A stretch of 64,000 nt of DNA, from contig NZ_CP065410.1 in assembly GCF_020544405.1 (NCBI RefSeq), positions 4,154,001-4,218,000 of the forward strand, read 5' to 3'. The position numbers were made by a program, and so were the translations under genes. Source of the DNA: Pseudomonas sp. IAC-BECa141 (GTDB lineage: Bacteria; Pseudomonadota; Gammaproteobacteria; Pseudomonadales; Pseudomonadaceae). Positions 8,649 through 16,956 of the stretch are shown piece by piece (the stretch's first letter is position 1; each line of letters begins with the position of its first letter). A model generated the notes under the pieces. The model searched no databases and had not been told where the DNA came from. It saw only the letters and a program-made list of their open reading frames with translations.

Positions 8649-9590
8649 ATGAAATCAGCACATCTCAAACATCTAGGGGCAGCCTTGTTGATGCTTGGAG
8701 CAGCCGCTCAGGTTCAGGCCAGTGAGTTGTTCCCGGCGCTGCCAGCGAAAACCATCGGCGTTCAGGTCAAGATTCAGAATTTCACGGCGACCGACGCCGA
8801 GCAGATCAAAGCCGCAGGATTCACTTTTGTCCGTTTCGGCGTCTGGAGCGACAGCCTCGGCGCCAAGGCCTATCAGAAACAGATCAGCGATGCGTTCGCG
8901 GCGGCGAAATCCGCAAGCCTGCCGGTTTTGATGACCGTCCGCGCCACTAAACCGTTGACTGGAGACCTCACGACTGCCGGCGAAGCCTTTGCCAACGCCG
9001 TCAGCGGGCTGGAAAAAACCTGGAGTTCGCAACTGGTCGCCATCGAAATCTGGAACGAGCCGGATCTGGGCACCTACTGGCCGACCGGCAACTTCAACAC
9101 CACGTTCGTGCCGTTCATGAGCGCCATGTGCAAAACCCTGCAGGGGCAACCTCAATCCACGCCTCTGGTCGGCTTTGGCTTCGCCCGGCCGCCCACCGCG
9201 GGATCGGCATCCACCGTTGCGCTCAACAGCCTCATCGAGGCTTACCCCAATTGCCTTGATGCCATTTCCTATCACCCTTACGGCATGACAGCCACGCAGA
9301 TCAGCAATGCCCAGAATTTCATTCAGCAGAACTTCCACTTACCGGGTGTGATCAGTGAATGGGGGATTTCGGCGCTTGCCTCCAACGGTGGGCCGGACGG
9401 CCAGGCGACTAAAATCTCTGCGTTCATCGCCGATGTGAAAAGGCTCAAGATCCCGCTGACTTCCATCTACGAATGGAAGAACAGCGACTCGGGAAAAGAT
9501 GATCGCGAGAAGAATTTTGGTCTGTTGACCTCAGACGGCCAACCGAAACCTGCTCAAACGGCAGTCAGGACACAATTGGAGCTCGAGTAG
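8649..9590 (+). CDS. Secreted clan GH-A glycoside hydrolase linked to the EPS locus
   Basis: The product has 313 residues with a signal peptide (charged start, hydrophobic 9-20, likely cleavage VQA/SE at 24/25). The mature part looks like a TIM-barrel hydrolase of clan GH-A: EIWNEPDLG places the acid/base Glu137 in an NEP motif, and VISEWGIS places the nucleophile candidate Glu237 about 100 residues later. It recalls PslG-type hydrolases that associate with exopolysaccharide operons and trim or release the polymer in the periplasm. It is divergent from the phosphatase-kinase operon, which suggests that it acts on that polymer. The exact GH family and substrate are not determinable here. Confidence 0.85.
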   Translation: MKSAHLKHLGAALLMLGAAAQVQASELFPALPAKTIGVQVKIQNFTATDAEQIKAAGFTFVRFGVWSDSLGAKAYQKQISDAFAAAKSASLPVLMTVRATKPLTGDLTTAGEAFANAVSGLEKTWSSQLVAIEIWNEPDLGTYWPTGNFNTTFVPFMSAMCKTLQGQPQSTPLVGFGFARPPTAGSASTVALNSLIEAYPNCLDAISYHPYGMTATQISNAQNFIQQNFHLPGVISEWGISALASNGGPDGQATKISAFIADVKRLKIPLTSIYEWKNSDSGKDDREKNFGLLTSDGQPKPAQTAVRTQLELE

Positions 9591-9778
9591 GCGCTGCAAC
9601 AGGTCAGTTGCTTTGAACCTGTCGTCTGTTTTGGCATCGTATTGATCGATAACGCGCCCCGCCTTTCAAACAGCCGTTTTCAGGTTGTTGCCGCCGGGGC
9701 GCTCGATACGCCGACATGCCCTTGAGTGGCTGTCGACGCTCGGGTAATGTCACCAGACCCATAGGACAGAGCACGCTC

Positions 9779-10705
9779 ATGACTTCCAAGCTGGAACAAC
9801 TCAAACAGTTCACCACCGTCGTGGCCGACACCGGCGACTTCGAAGCGATTGCCCGAGTCAAACCGGTCGACGCCACCACCAACCCATCCCTGCTGCTCAA
9901 GGCAGCGGCGATTCCGGCCTACGCCGAACTGCTGAACGCCAGCGTGCGCGACTGCAAGGGCGATGTCGGCCTGGCCAGCGACCGTTTCGGCGTCGCGGTC
10001 GGCCAGGAAATCCTCAAGGTCATTCCGGGCCGCATTTCCACCGAAGTGGATGCGCGCCTGTCGTTCGACAAGGACGCGATCCTCAAGCGTGCCCATCGCC
10101 TGATCGAGCTGTACGACAAGGCCGGCGTTGGCCGTGACCGCGTACTGATCAAGATTGCCTCGACCTGGGAAGGCATTCGAGCCGCCGAGATCCTCGAGAA
10201 GGAAGGCATCCAGACCAACCTGACCCTGCTGTTCTCCTTCGCCCAGGCCGCTGCCTGCGCCGATGCCGGTGTGTTCCTGATCTCGCCGTTCGTGGGCCGC
10301 ATCTACGACTGGTACAAGAAGGCCAACGGCAACGACTACACCGGTGCCGACGATCCGGGCGTGCAGTCCGTGACGCGCATCTACAACTACTACAAGGCCA
10401 ATGACTACAAGACCGTGGTCATGGGCGCGAGCTTCCGTAACCTCAATCAGATCGAGCAACTGGCGGGCTGCGACCGCCTGACCATCAGCCCGGACCTGAT
10501 CGAGAAACTGGCGGCCGACACCGGCAAGCTGGAACGCAAACTCGCTCCGGGCCATGCCGGCGAAGCGCGCCTGAGCCTCAACGAAGCGCAATTCCGCTGG
10601 TTGTCCAACGAAGACGCAATGGCCACCGAGAAACTGGCCGAGGGCATCCGTCAGTTTGCCCGCGACCAGGAAAAACTCGAGGCGCTGCTGCAAGCCAAGC
10701 TGTAA
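9779..10705 (+). CDS. tal: Transaldolase
   Basis: This 308-residue cytoplasmic enzyme of the non-oxidative pentose phosphate pathway transfers a dihydroxyacetone unit from sedoheptulose-7-phosphate to glyceraldehyde-3-phosphate. The family blocks [14 protein letters not shown] (N-terminal Asp) and [12 protein letters not shown] (Schiff-base Lys) are intact, and the length fits the TalB group. I chose the ATG at 9779 (MTSKLEQLK), with AGGACA upstream, over an in-frame start at 9716. It is monocistronic and followed by a strong terminator shared with the convergent rssC. Pseudomonads use it for pentose and sedoheptulose interconversion alongside the Entner-Doudoroff pathway. Confidence 0.96.
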   Translation: MTSKLEQLKQFTTVVADTGDFEAIARVKPVDATTNPSLLLKAAAIPAYAELLNASVRDCKGDVGLASDRFGVAVGQEILKVIPGRISTEVDARLSFDKDAILKRAHRLIELYDKAGVGRDRVLIKIASTWEGIRAAEILEKEGIQTNLTLLFSFAQAAACADAGVFLISPFVGRIYDWYKKANGNDYTGADDPGVQSVTRIYNYYKANDYKTVVMGASFRNLNQIEQLAGCDRLTISPDLIEKLAADTGKLERKLAPGHAGEARLSLNEAQFRWLSNEDAMATEKLAEGIRQFARDQEKLEALLQAKL

Positions 10706-10723
10706 TCGGCCGAGCGCGAACGC

Positions 10724-10757
10724 AAAAAGGGCGAACCCTCACAGGTTCGCCCTTTTT
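10724..10757. terminator. Bidirectional terminator, tal / rssC
   Basis: A 14-bp perfect stem (AAAAAGGGCGAACC, 10724-10737, with its complement 10744-10757) and a 6-nt loop end in T-runs on both strands, serving the convergent tal and rssC genes. Confidence 0.92.
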
Positions 10758-10778
10758 TGTGTCTCGCGGTCTGGCCGA

Positions 10779-11261
10779 TCAGTGCCGTTCGAGGGCATTC
10801 ACCAGGTCATGGAAGGCTTCGCGGTTGGAGTCGTTCAGCCCCATGAGGATCTTGTGCGCTTCGAGCACCTTGACCCGCACTACCTCCTCAGACTGATCCT
10901 GGTCCGGCAAGTCATCGAGGCATTCCGGGCATGGCACGGGATGGTTGACGATATTGAACACCTGCTCGAAACCCATCGACTGCAACAGACGCGTGATGTC
11001 CTCGTGGGTGGTGACCACGGTCGGCAGCAGGCCGACCTTCTGCCGCGACAGGATCGACAGTTTGGCCAGCAGGCCCAGCGTGGTGCTGTCGATGCTTCGG
11101 GTTTCGGTCAAATCGATCACGATCGCGTTGAAATTCAGCGCGGTGAAGATTTTTTCAATAGTCGCATCCAACGCCGAACACAGGGTCAGGCGAACTTCAC
11201 CGACGAACTTCAGGACGAAGGTGCCATCCTGCTCGGCGAACTGGATTCTACCGGTACTCAT
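10779..11261 (-). CDS. rssC: STAS-domain anti-sigma factor antagonist
   Basis: This 160-residue protein has an N-terminal STAS domain (about 1-105) and a 50-residue acidic tail. The phosphorylatable segment ETRSIDSTTLGLL (53-65) contains Ser59 at the position of SpoIIAA-type antagonists. It follows the rssB-like gene with a one-base TAATG overlap. In Pseudomonas the pair is known as RssB/RssC, where the PP2C phosphatase and STAS partner act on general stress-response control (RpoS). The partner anti-sigma kinase is not in this window. Confidence 0.9.
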   Translation of the reverse strand: MSTGRIQFAEQDGTFVLKFVGEVRLTLCSALDATIEKIFTALNFNAIVIDLTETRSIDSTTLGLLAKLSILSRQKVGLLPTVVTTHEDITRLLQSMGFEQVFNIVNHPVPCPECLDDLPDQDQSEEVVRVKVLEAHKILMGLNDSNREAFHDLVNALERH

Positions 11262-12442
11262 TAAAGATTCCTGCTCAACACCAACAGGGCGATATCATCC
11301 GGCATCTCCCCTAGCGTGGCCAATCCAAAAACCTGCCGCAGACCATCCAGGCTGCCGCCCGCCAACTTCACCTTTTGCGGTAAAGCGGCTTCTTTCTCTT
11401 TGAGTGTGGGCTCTGGTAAAAGATCCAGAATGCCATCAGACATCAGCGTCAGGCTGAACGTCGGTGGCAGCTCGAGCACGTGGTCTTCGTAGGTGGCTTC
11501 GTTGAAAAGCCCCACGGGCAGACCGCGCCCCTCGAGGTAGCGAACACTGTCAGGCGTGTACAACACAGGCAACGGCAGATGGCCGCCGATGCTATAGGTC
11601 AACAAACCGGTCTCCTCGTCGATGACTCCACCGACCATTGTGACGTGTTTACCCAGCTTACAACTGATCAGCCCCCGGTTGATATGACCGAGGACTTCCG
11701 AAGGCTTGAATTCCGGCAGCGTGCCGTTGCGCTTGGATTCGAACAGCAAGCGCGTGGTCATGAACTTCAGCAGCACGGTAACGAACGCCGAAGAAGCGCC
11801 ATGACCCGAGACATCCGCCAGGTAGAACGCTACCCGGCGCTCGTCTACCCGGAAGTAATCGACAAAATCACCCGACAGGTACAGCGACGGGATGATCTGG
11901 TGCGCAAACCTGAATTCGTCGATGGCCCACGGACTTTCCGGCAGCATGTTCATCTGCACCTGGCGACCGGCATTCTGGTCTTCCTGGAGCAGGTTCAGGC
12001 TGGCTTCGAGTTCGCGGTTGGCCTTTTCCAGTTTCTCGCGGTAGCGCTGGTTTTCCAGCAGCAGACGCGAACGATCCAGCGCCCGGCGCACGGAGTGCTC
12101 GAGCACCGCCAGATCTTCGAGAGGCTTGATCAGGTAATCCGCCGCGCCCAGGCGCAGGGCCTCGACTGCGTCGTTCATCACCCCGGCACCCGAAACCACG
12201 ATCACCGGTGTCTGCGGCGACCGCTCAGTGACCTGACGGATGAGTTCGAGACCGCCCATCTGCGGCATGCGCAGATCGCAGATGACCAAGTCGGGCGTGT
12301 CTTGCTCGAATACCTGAAGACCCTGCTGGCCGTTACTGGCCTGCAAGACGCTGAAACCACTGTCTTCCAAATAGGCCGCGAGGCTCGCGCGCACTACTTC
12401 GTCATCATCGATTATCAGCAGCGTGGCACTGGTTTTTGGCAT
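11261..12442 (-). CDS. rssB: Response regulator with PP2C-type phosphatase output
   Basis: This 393-residue protein has a receiver domain (1-125; acidic pocket IIDDDE, phospho-Asp56 in VICDLRMP, Lys in YLIKPLEDL), a coiled-coil linker (about 130-165) and a SpoIIE/PP2C-like phosphatase domain (about 185-390). The phosphatase retains LSGDFVDYF, ADVSGHGASSAF and LMSDGILDLL, the metal-binding aspartate motifs, so activity is likely. Genes in this arrangement are the Pseudomonas rssB orthologue, an RpoS-control element whose phosphatase target is expected to be RssC. It starts at 12442 and its leader lies in 12443-12720. Confidence 0.9.
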   Translation of the reverse strand: MPKTSATLLIIDDDEVVRASLAAYLEDSGFSVLQASNGQQGLQVFEQDTPDLVICDLRMPQMGGLELIRQVTERSPQTPVIVVSGAGVMNDAVEALRLGAADYLIKPLEDLAVLEHSVRRALDRSRLLLENQRYREKLEKANRELEASLNLLQEDQNAGRQVQMNMLPESPWAIDEFRFAHQIIPSLYLSGDFVDYFRVDERRVAFYLADVSGHGASSAFVTVLLKFMTTRLLFESKRNGTLPEFKPSEVLGHINRGLISCKLGKHVTMVGGVIDEETGLLTYSIGGHLPLPVLYTPDSVRYLEGRGLPVGLFNEATYEDHVLELPPTFSLTLMSDGILDLLPEPTLKEKEAALPQKVKLAGGSLDGLRQVFGLATLGEMPDDIALLVLSRNL

Positions 12443-12720
12443 GTGGGCAAACGGCGCCAGAATTAGGTTGGCGTAGCAGGCGGGGCAACGGCCCGGCGCA
12501 GACTACTGGATTCGCTTTCTAGCCTCTCTGCTGCACCGCTTCGGAGCGTTTGCCCCGCACACGATTGCACCAGAGGTGCCCTTCTAAGGCGCAGACGGTA
12601 CTCCCATCCTTCGACCGTTTCAAGCATGCGCCGATGGTCGCTTGGAGACTTTGTTTGTCAAATCACTCGCAGTTATAAGAACAGCTTCAACCGTAACCCA
12701 ATCATTGGACGCGCCCACAA
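12443..12720. other. Intergenic leader of rssB
   Basis: About 280 bases without a gene, between the mlaA terminator and rssB. On the minus strand a TTGACA (12656-12661) is present, but no convincing -10 follows at the right distance. I see no tRNA, terminator or clear operator. Confidence 0.4.
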
Positions 12721-12747
12721 AAAAGGCGACCTCGCGGTCGCCCTTTT
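12721..12747 (-). terminator. Terminator of mlaA
   Basis: The stem GGCGACC/GGTCGCC has a four-base loop, with A-rich and T-rich flanks on opposite sides, just past the mlaA stop. Transcription of mlaA probably ends here, before rssB. Confidence 0.8.
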
Positions 12748-12764
12748 CTGCCGATCAATCGAGA

Positions 12765-13454
12765 TCAGAAATCGTCTTCGACCTGCCCGTCCTTGACCTT
12801 GAACTCGCGGTTCTGCAGGTAGGCGTTGCGGATGAAGGTGTACTTGTCGCCGCTGATCAGCTTCTCGCTCGACAGCAGGCTGGCGCGGGTGTCGACGATG
12901 TTCAGGCCGAAAATCGAGTTACGCACCGGCACATCGTTGATGTAGCGGTACGGGCCGGTAAAGCTGTCGACGTATTTGGACGGTGCATCGCGCAGGGTGC
13001 TCGGGCCCAACAGCGGCAGCATTACATAAGGACCGCTGCCGACGCCCCAGTAGCCGAGGGTCTGGCCGAAATCTTCGTCGCTGCGGGTGAGGCCCATTTT
13101 GGTGCCGACATCGAAGAAACCAAGCAGGCCGAAGGTGGTGTTGAAGATCAGGCGAGCGGTGTCGACGCCAGCGGCAGCCGGTTTGGCCTGAAGAATGTTG
13201 TTCGCCAGGTTGGTGACATCACCGACGTTGCGGAACATGTTGTGGATGCCGTCTTCCAGGAATTGCGGAGTAACAAATTCGTAGCCCTGCGCCAAAGGCT
13301 TCAGCGCATAGGTGTCGACGAAATCGTTGAACTCGAAGATCGGACGGTTGACGCTTTCCCAAGGGTCTTCTTCCGTTGCAGCCTGAGCGGCGAACGGCAC
13401 CAGCATCACGCTGGCACATACACAAAGCTGAGCAAGAGGATGACTCAAGCGCAT
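12765..13454 (-). CDS. mlaA: MlaA/VacJ family phospholipid-transport protein
   Basis: This 229-residue protein carries the MlaA signatures DPWESVNRPIFEFNDFVD (30-47) and YVMLPLLGPSTLRDAPSKYVD. MlaA sits in the outer membrane and removes mislocalised phospholipids from the outer leaflet, passing them to MlaC. The N-terminus is a cleavable-type signal (hydrophobic 8-22, AQA before ATEED). The only early cysteines (11 and 13) lie inside the hydrophobic core rather than after a lipobox, so it may not be lipidated as the E. coli protein is. It is monocistronic with its own terminator. Confidence 0.92.
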   Translation of the reverse strand: MRLSHPLAQLCVCASVMLVPFAAQAATEEDPWESVNRPIFEFNDFVDTYALKPLAQGYEFVTPQFLEDGIHNMFRNVGDVTNLANNILQAKPAAAGVDTARLIFNTTFGLLGFFDVGTKMGLTRSDEDFGQTLGYWGVGSGPYVMLPLLGPSTLRDAPSKYVDSFTGPYRYINDVPVRNSIFGLNIVDTRASLLSSEKLISGDKYTFIRNAYLQNREFKVKDGQVEDDF

Positions 13455-13639
13455 AGAAAACTCCTTGGATAGTACGGACGCAGCACCTGGGCCGCGGCGA
13501 TAAGTGCGTCAGTATAAGACGGAAACGCTACTTTAGGCAGTTCCCCGGTAAATCCCTCCGTAGGACACTTCGTCATTGGCCTGTCATGCAACTGTCACCG
13601 ATAGTGCCTAGCCTGATCGCTATTTCAGGGACGTTTTCC

Positions 13640-14260
13640 ATGCCTCAAGCCGAAGCCTTGCCCCTCACGGCCCCGACGCTGACCGCGGTGCTGTTCGGAC
13701 TCAGCGGCTGTCTGGTGGACTTCGGTGCCCGCGCCCGTCATCACGCCAGTATCGGCCCGGAACACGCCGATACCACACCCGGCGCCCTCGACAGCCTGCG
13801 CAGCCTTCAGCACCAGCAAATTCCCTGCGCCTGGCTCGACGAGCTGTCCACGGCCTGCACTCAAGTGCTGTCATCGGCGCTGCCGGACTGGATCAAACCG
13901 TCGCAACATTCGGCAACAATCAAACCATGGCCGGCGCCCAATGCCTGCTGGCAGGCGTTGATGGGCTTGAATGTCGATCGTCTCGACGGTTGCGTGCTGG
14001 TCAGCGGTGAACCGCGCCTGCTGCAATCGGGCCTCAATGCCGGGCTGTGGACCATTGGCCTGGCGTCCTGCGGTTCACTGTGCGGCCTGGCGCCGAGCGA
14101 ATGGCAGGCCCTGAGCCAGAAGGAACGCGAACAATTGCGCGGCAAGGCGACGGTGCAGTTGTTCGGCCTCGGCGTGCACTCGGTGATCGATCATCTGGGC
14201 GAACTCGACACCTGTCTGGCGGACATCAGCCTGCGTCGCCTCAAAGGCGAAAAGCCCTGA
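13640..14260 (+). CDS. Capless HAD-fold protein lacking catalytic Asp residues
   Basis: The product has 206 residues from the ATG at 13640 (TCAGGGA upstream). The N-terminal block AVLFGLSGCLVDFG corresponds to HAD motif I, normally hxhDxDGxLVD, but both aspartates are replaced (Gly20, Ser22), so it cannot form the phospho-aspartyl intermediate. The motif II region (GCVLVSGEP) and a phosphonatase-like C-terminal part remain, and no cap domain is inserted. A Pseudomonas-specific capless phosphonatase-like subfamily (P. aeruginosa PA2803 / P. syringae PSPTO_2114 group) is reported to be inactive as a phosphotransferase and was proposed to act in protein recognition; this gene fits it by sequence and by position near queF. 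The function is unknown. Confidence 0.82.
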   Translation: MPQAEALPLTAPTLTAVLFGLSGCLVDFGARARHHASIGPEHADTTPGALDSLRSLQHQQIPCAWLDELSTACTQVLSSALPDWIKPSQHSATIKPWPAPNACWQALMGLNVDRLDGCVLVSGEPRLLQSGLNAGLWTIGLASCGSLCGLAPSEWQALSQKEREQLRGKATVQLFGLGVHSVIDHLGELDTCLADISLRRLKGEKP

Positions 14261-14368
14261 CCGGGATCATGCAGGTTGGCCAAGAGTGGATTAGTCTTAA
14301 GGAGAGCCATAGACCTTTGGCGCACGGCTGCGGTCTATGCCAGTGCCTCTCGATAAAAGGAAACAACC

Positions 14369-14632
14369 ATGCCCGCTCAAGAACTGCAAAAACAGCTCAA
14401 TGCCCTGCGCGAGCAACTGGATCAAAATCCTCCGCTGACCGAAGCCGAGCGCGCTGATCTACATGCGCTGATGGCACAGATCGAATCCGAAATAAAACTG
14501 GAGACCGCGACTCAAGATTCCAGCATCGCCGATGGTGTCAATCTGGCAGTTGATCGCTTCGAACTCGAACACCCTGCCATCGCCGGCACATTGCGCAACA
14601 TCATGAATTCCCTGGTCAGCATGGGCATCTGA
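14369..14632 (+). CDS. DUF4404 family small protein
   Basis: This 87-residue, mostly helical acidic protein has no signal or membrane segment. It begins MPAQELQKQLNALREQL and ends in a hydrophobic LRNIMNSLVSMGI segment, matching the small conserved Pseudomonas DUF4404 group. AAAGGAAA precedes the start. It follows the inactive HAD gene by 108 nt on the same strand and is convergent with queF across a strong terminator. No function is known to me. Confidence 0.85.
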   Translation: MPAQELQKQLNALREQLDQNPPLTEAERADLHALMAQIESEIKLETATQDSSIADGVNLAVDRFELEHPAIAGTLRNIMNSLVSMGI

Positions 14633-14645
14633 AACCCGCGAATGC

Positions 14646-14678
14646 AAAAAAGCCCTGCCATCACTGGCAGGGCTTTTT
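14646..14678. terminator. Bidirectional terminator, DUF4404 gene / queF
   Basis: A 14-bp stem (AAAAAGCCCTGCCA and its complement) encloses a 4-nt loop with A/T tracts on both sides, between convergent genes. Confidence 0.92.
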
Positions 14679-14695
14679 CATGTCCGCGAGGCGGG

Positions 14696-15526
14696 TTATT
14701 GACGAACCAGACGGTGGTTCGGCAGTTGCACGCTTTCGGTGCTGCGGTACGGGTTGATGTCCAGCCCGCCCCGACGCACGTAACGCGCGAACACGGTGAG
14801 TTTTTCCGGTTTCAACAGGCGTTGCAGGTCGAGGAAGATCCGCTCCACGCATTGCTCGTGGAAGTCCGAGTGCTGACGGAAGCTGACGATGTATTCCAGC
14901 AGGCTGGCGTGATCCAGCGCCGCGCCTCTGTATTCCACCACCACGCTGCCCCAGTCCGGCTGGCTGGTCACCGGGCAGTTGGATTTGAGCAGATGACTGT
15001 GCACGCTCTCCTCGACCACACGCGAATCGTCACAGCGCAGCAGTTCAGGACGCGGATGTTCGTAGTTGCTGACGCTGATATCAAGATCGTCGATGCACAC
15101 GCCCGGCAGCGCGACAACACCTTCAGCTTCGACATCTTTCAGGCTGCGAACCCGCACGCCCACCGGTTTGCCGGCGGCGGCGGACAGATCCTTGACCAGC
15201 GTTGCTTCCAGGCTTTCGATATCGGCAAACGGCGTCTGGTTCAGCGAGTTCAGGTACAGCTTGAACGACTTGGATTCGATGATGTTCGGCGAATCCGCCG
15301 GAATGCTGAATTCACCGATTGCCACCACCGGTTTGCCCGACGGCAGCAGCCACGACAGCTCGAAGCAGTTCCAGAAATCCACGCCTTTATACGGCAGGGT
15401 TTCGGCGGTCAGGCCCAGCTCGGCCCATTTCGCGGTGCGCGGAATCGGAAACAGCAGGGACGGTGTGTACGTGGCGATGTATTCGCTGGACTTGCCCAGC
15501 GGCGAATGTTCGGCTGCGGGATGCAT
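14696..15526 (-). CDS. queF: NADPH-dependent 7-cyano-7-deazaguanine reductase (QueF)
   Basis: This 276-residue cytoplasmic enzyme reduces preQ0 to preQ1 in queuosine biosynthesis. It is the long (tandem T-fold, E. coli YqcD-type) form. The QueF motif [11 protein letters not shown] gives NADPH binding, and [13 protein letters not shown] carries the thioimide-forming Cys. Length and motifs are complete. It lies alone on the minus strand, between DUF4404 (convergent) and the cupredoxin gene. No preQ1 riboswitch-like structure is seen in the short 61-nt leader. Confidence 0.96.
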   Translation of the reverse strand: MHPAAEHSPLGKSSEYIATYTPSLLFPIPRTAKWAELGLTAETLPYKGVDFWNCFELSWLLPSGKPVVAIGEFSIPADSPNIIESKSFKLYLNSLNQTPFADIESLEATLVKDLSAAAGKPVGVRVRSLKDVEAEGVVALPGVCIDDLDISVSNYEHPRPELLRCDDSRVVEESVHSHLLKSNCPVTSQPDWGSVVVEYRGAALDHASLLEYIVSFRQHSDFHEQCVERIFLDLQRLLKPEKLTVFARYVRRGGLDINPYRSTESVQLPNHRLVRQ

Positions 15527-15587
15527 GGCGGAAACCTGACTGAAGAATCAGCGGATTCTATCAGCCTTTGCTCCCGCCTTTGAGTGC

Positions 15588-16121
15588 TTACTGACTGACA
15601 GTCAGTTTGCCGACCATTCCGGCCTGGTAATGCCCGGGAATGTTGCACGCAAATTCCAGGTTCACCGCTTTGCTGAAGGTCCAGGTCAACTCGGCGGTCT
15701 TGCCCGGCTCCACCAGCACGCTGTTGGGGTCGTCGTGCTTCATTCCATGCCCCATCGAGCCGTGATCCATGCCCGCCATATCGTGGGACATTTCCTTCAT
15801 GCTGGTCGGCGTGAGCATGCCGCTTTGCTGCATCTGCAACATTTCCTGCTGGTGTTTTGCATGCATCGCCGCGTCGCCAAGGTTGAATTCGTGCAGCAAC
15901 TGGCCTTTATTCACCAGCACAAAACGAACGGTCTCACCGGCCTTGATCTCGATCGCCTTCGGATCGAAGCTCATATCGCCCATCACCACTTCAATGCTGC
16001 GGGTGGCCTTGGCCGCCGGGGCCGGCTGGCCGAAGTCATAAGTGTGCGCCGGTGATGCCCACAGCGGCGAACTCAGCGCGAGCAGACACGCGGCAAGGGC
16101 CAGACGGTTGCGCAAAAACAT
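15588..16121 (-). CDS. Periplasmic Met/His-rich cupredoxin (copper-binding)
   Basis: The product has 177 residues from the ATG at 16121 (GGAGT upstream), with a signal peptide (hydrophobic 7-20, cleavage near WAS/PAH). The cupredoxin fold carries type-1-like copper ligands His78 (LLHEFN), Cys159, His164 and Met169 in CNIPGHYQAGM. Inserted between them is a long Met/His-rich segment (86-129) able to bind further Cu(I)/Cu(II). It is divergent from copRS, with a CopR-like box between them, so copper induction is expected. It probably buffers or shuttles periplasmic copper; electron transfer is an alternative. Confidence 0.9.
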   Translation of the reverse strand: MFLRNRLALAACLLALSSPLWASPAHTYDFGQPAPAAKATRSIEVVMGDMSFDPKAIEIKAGETVRFVLVNKGQLLHEFNLGDAAMHAKHQQEMLQMQQSGMLTPTSMKEMSHDMAGMDHGSMGHGMKHDDPNSVLVEPGKTAELTWTFSKAVNLEFACNIPGHYQAGMVGKLTVSQ

Positions 16122-16199
16122 AGTCGTACTCCAACAAATCAAGGTTCAGCCTGTGGGAAACTCTAGCCCGCCTGCGCTGGCAGCGACCTGACAGGCAGA

Positions 16200-16213
16200 T
16201 TACAACTTTGTCA
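16200..16213. promoter_or_regulatory. CopR/CusR-type operator
   Basis: TTACAACTTTGTCA is a near-perfect match (one mismatch) to the CusR-like heavy-metal box TGACAA-N2-TTGTCA, in the 154-nt gap between the divergent cupredoxin and copR genes. It could control both directions. Confidence 0.65.
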
Positions 16214-16275
16214 GGTTGGCGCTCACAGCGTGAGCCCACGGTATAACGTCCTCGTTCCCGCAACCCGAGTCGCCC

Positions 16276-16956
16276 ATGAAACTGCTGATCGTCGAAGACC
16301 AACCGAAAACCGGCCAGTACCTGCGCCAGGGCCTGACCGAAGCCGGTTTCAACACCGAACTGGTGGCCGATGGCACCACCGGCCAGCAATTGGCGTTGAG
16401 CGGCGACTATGCGTTGCTGATCCTCGACGTGATGCTGCCGGGTCGCAATGGCTGGCAGATCCTGCAAGCGGTACGCAGCGCCGGTCTGGAAACGCCGATC
16501 CTGTTTCTGACCGCCAAGGACACCGTGGAAGACCGGGTTCACGGCCTGGAACTGGGCGCCGACGATTATCTGGTCAAACCGTTCGCCTTCTCTGAACTGC
16601 TGGCGCGGGTGCGCAGTCTGTTGCGTCGCGGCAGTTCCACACCTCAGGAAACCAGCCTGCGCCTGGCCGATCTGAGCCTGGACCTGATCCGCCGCCGGGT
16701 CGAACGCAGCGGTCAACGCATCGACCTCACCGCCAAGGAGTTCGCCCTGCTGGAAATGCTCCTGCGCCGCCAGGGCGAAGTGCTGCCCAAATCGCTGATC
16801 GCCTCACAGGTCTGGGACATGAATTTCGACAGCGACACCAATGTGATCGAAGTGGCGATTCGCCGACTGCGTCTGAAAATCGATGACGACTTCCCGAACA
16901 AGCTGATTCACACCGTGCGCGGTATGGGTTACGTCCTGGAAGAGCGTGCCGACTGA
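16276..16956 (+). CDS. copR: Copper-responsive response regulator
   Basis: This 226-residue OmpR/PhoB-class regulator has a receiver domain with Asp51 ([12 protein letters not shown]) and Lys in YLVKPFAF, followed by a winged-helix DNA-binding domain (about 125-223, ending YVLEERAD). Similarity to CopR/CusR/PcoR and the divergent cupredoxin point to copper control. It overlaps copS by one base in ATGA (TGA 16954-16956, ATG 16956-16958), so the two are translationally coupled. Other heavy metals (zinc, cadmium) sensed by the CzcR branch cannot be fully excluded. Confidence 0.92.
   Translation: MKLLIVEDQPKTGQYLRQGLTEAGFNTELVADGTTGQQLALSGDYALLILDVMLPGRNGWQILQAVRSAGLETPILFLTAKDTVEDRVHGLELGADDYLVKPFAFSELLARVRSLLRRGSSTPQETSLRLADLSLDLIRRRVERSGQRIDLTAKEFALLEMLLRRQGEVLPKSLIASQVWDMNFDSDTNVIEVAIRRLRLKIDDDFPNKLIHTVRGMGYVLEERAD

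Noticed and set aside
12642..13472. Open frame of 276 codons on the plus strand
   Set aside because: Antisense to mlaA and spans its terminator.
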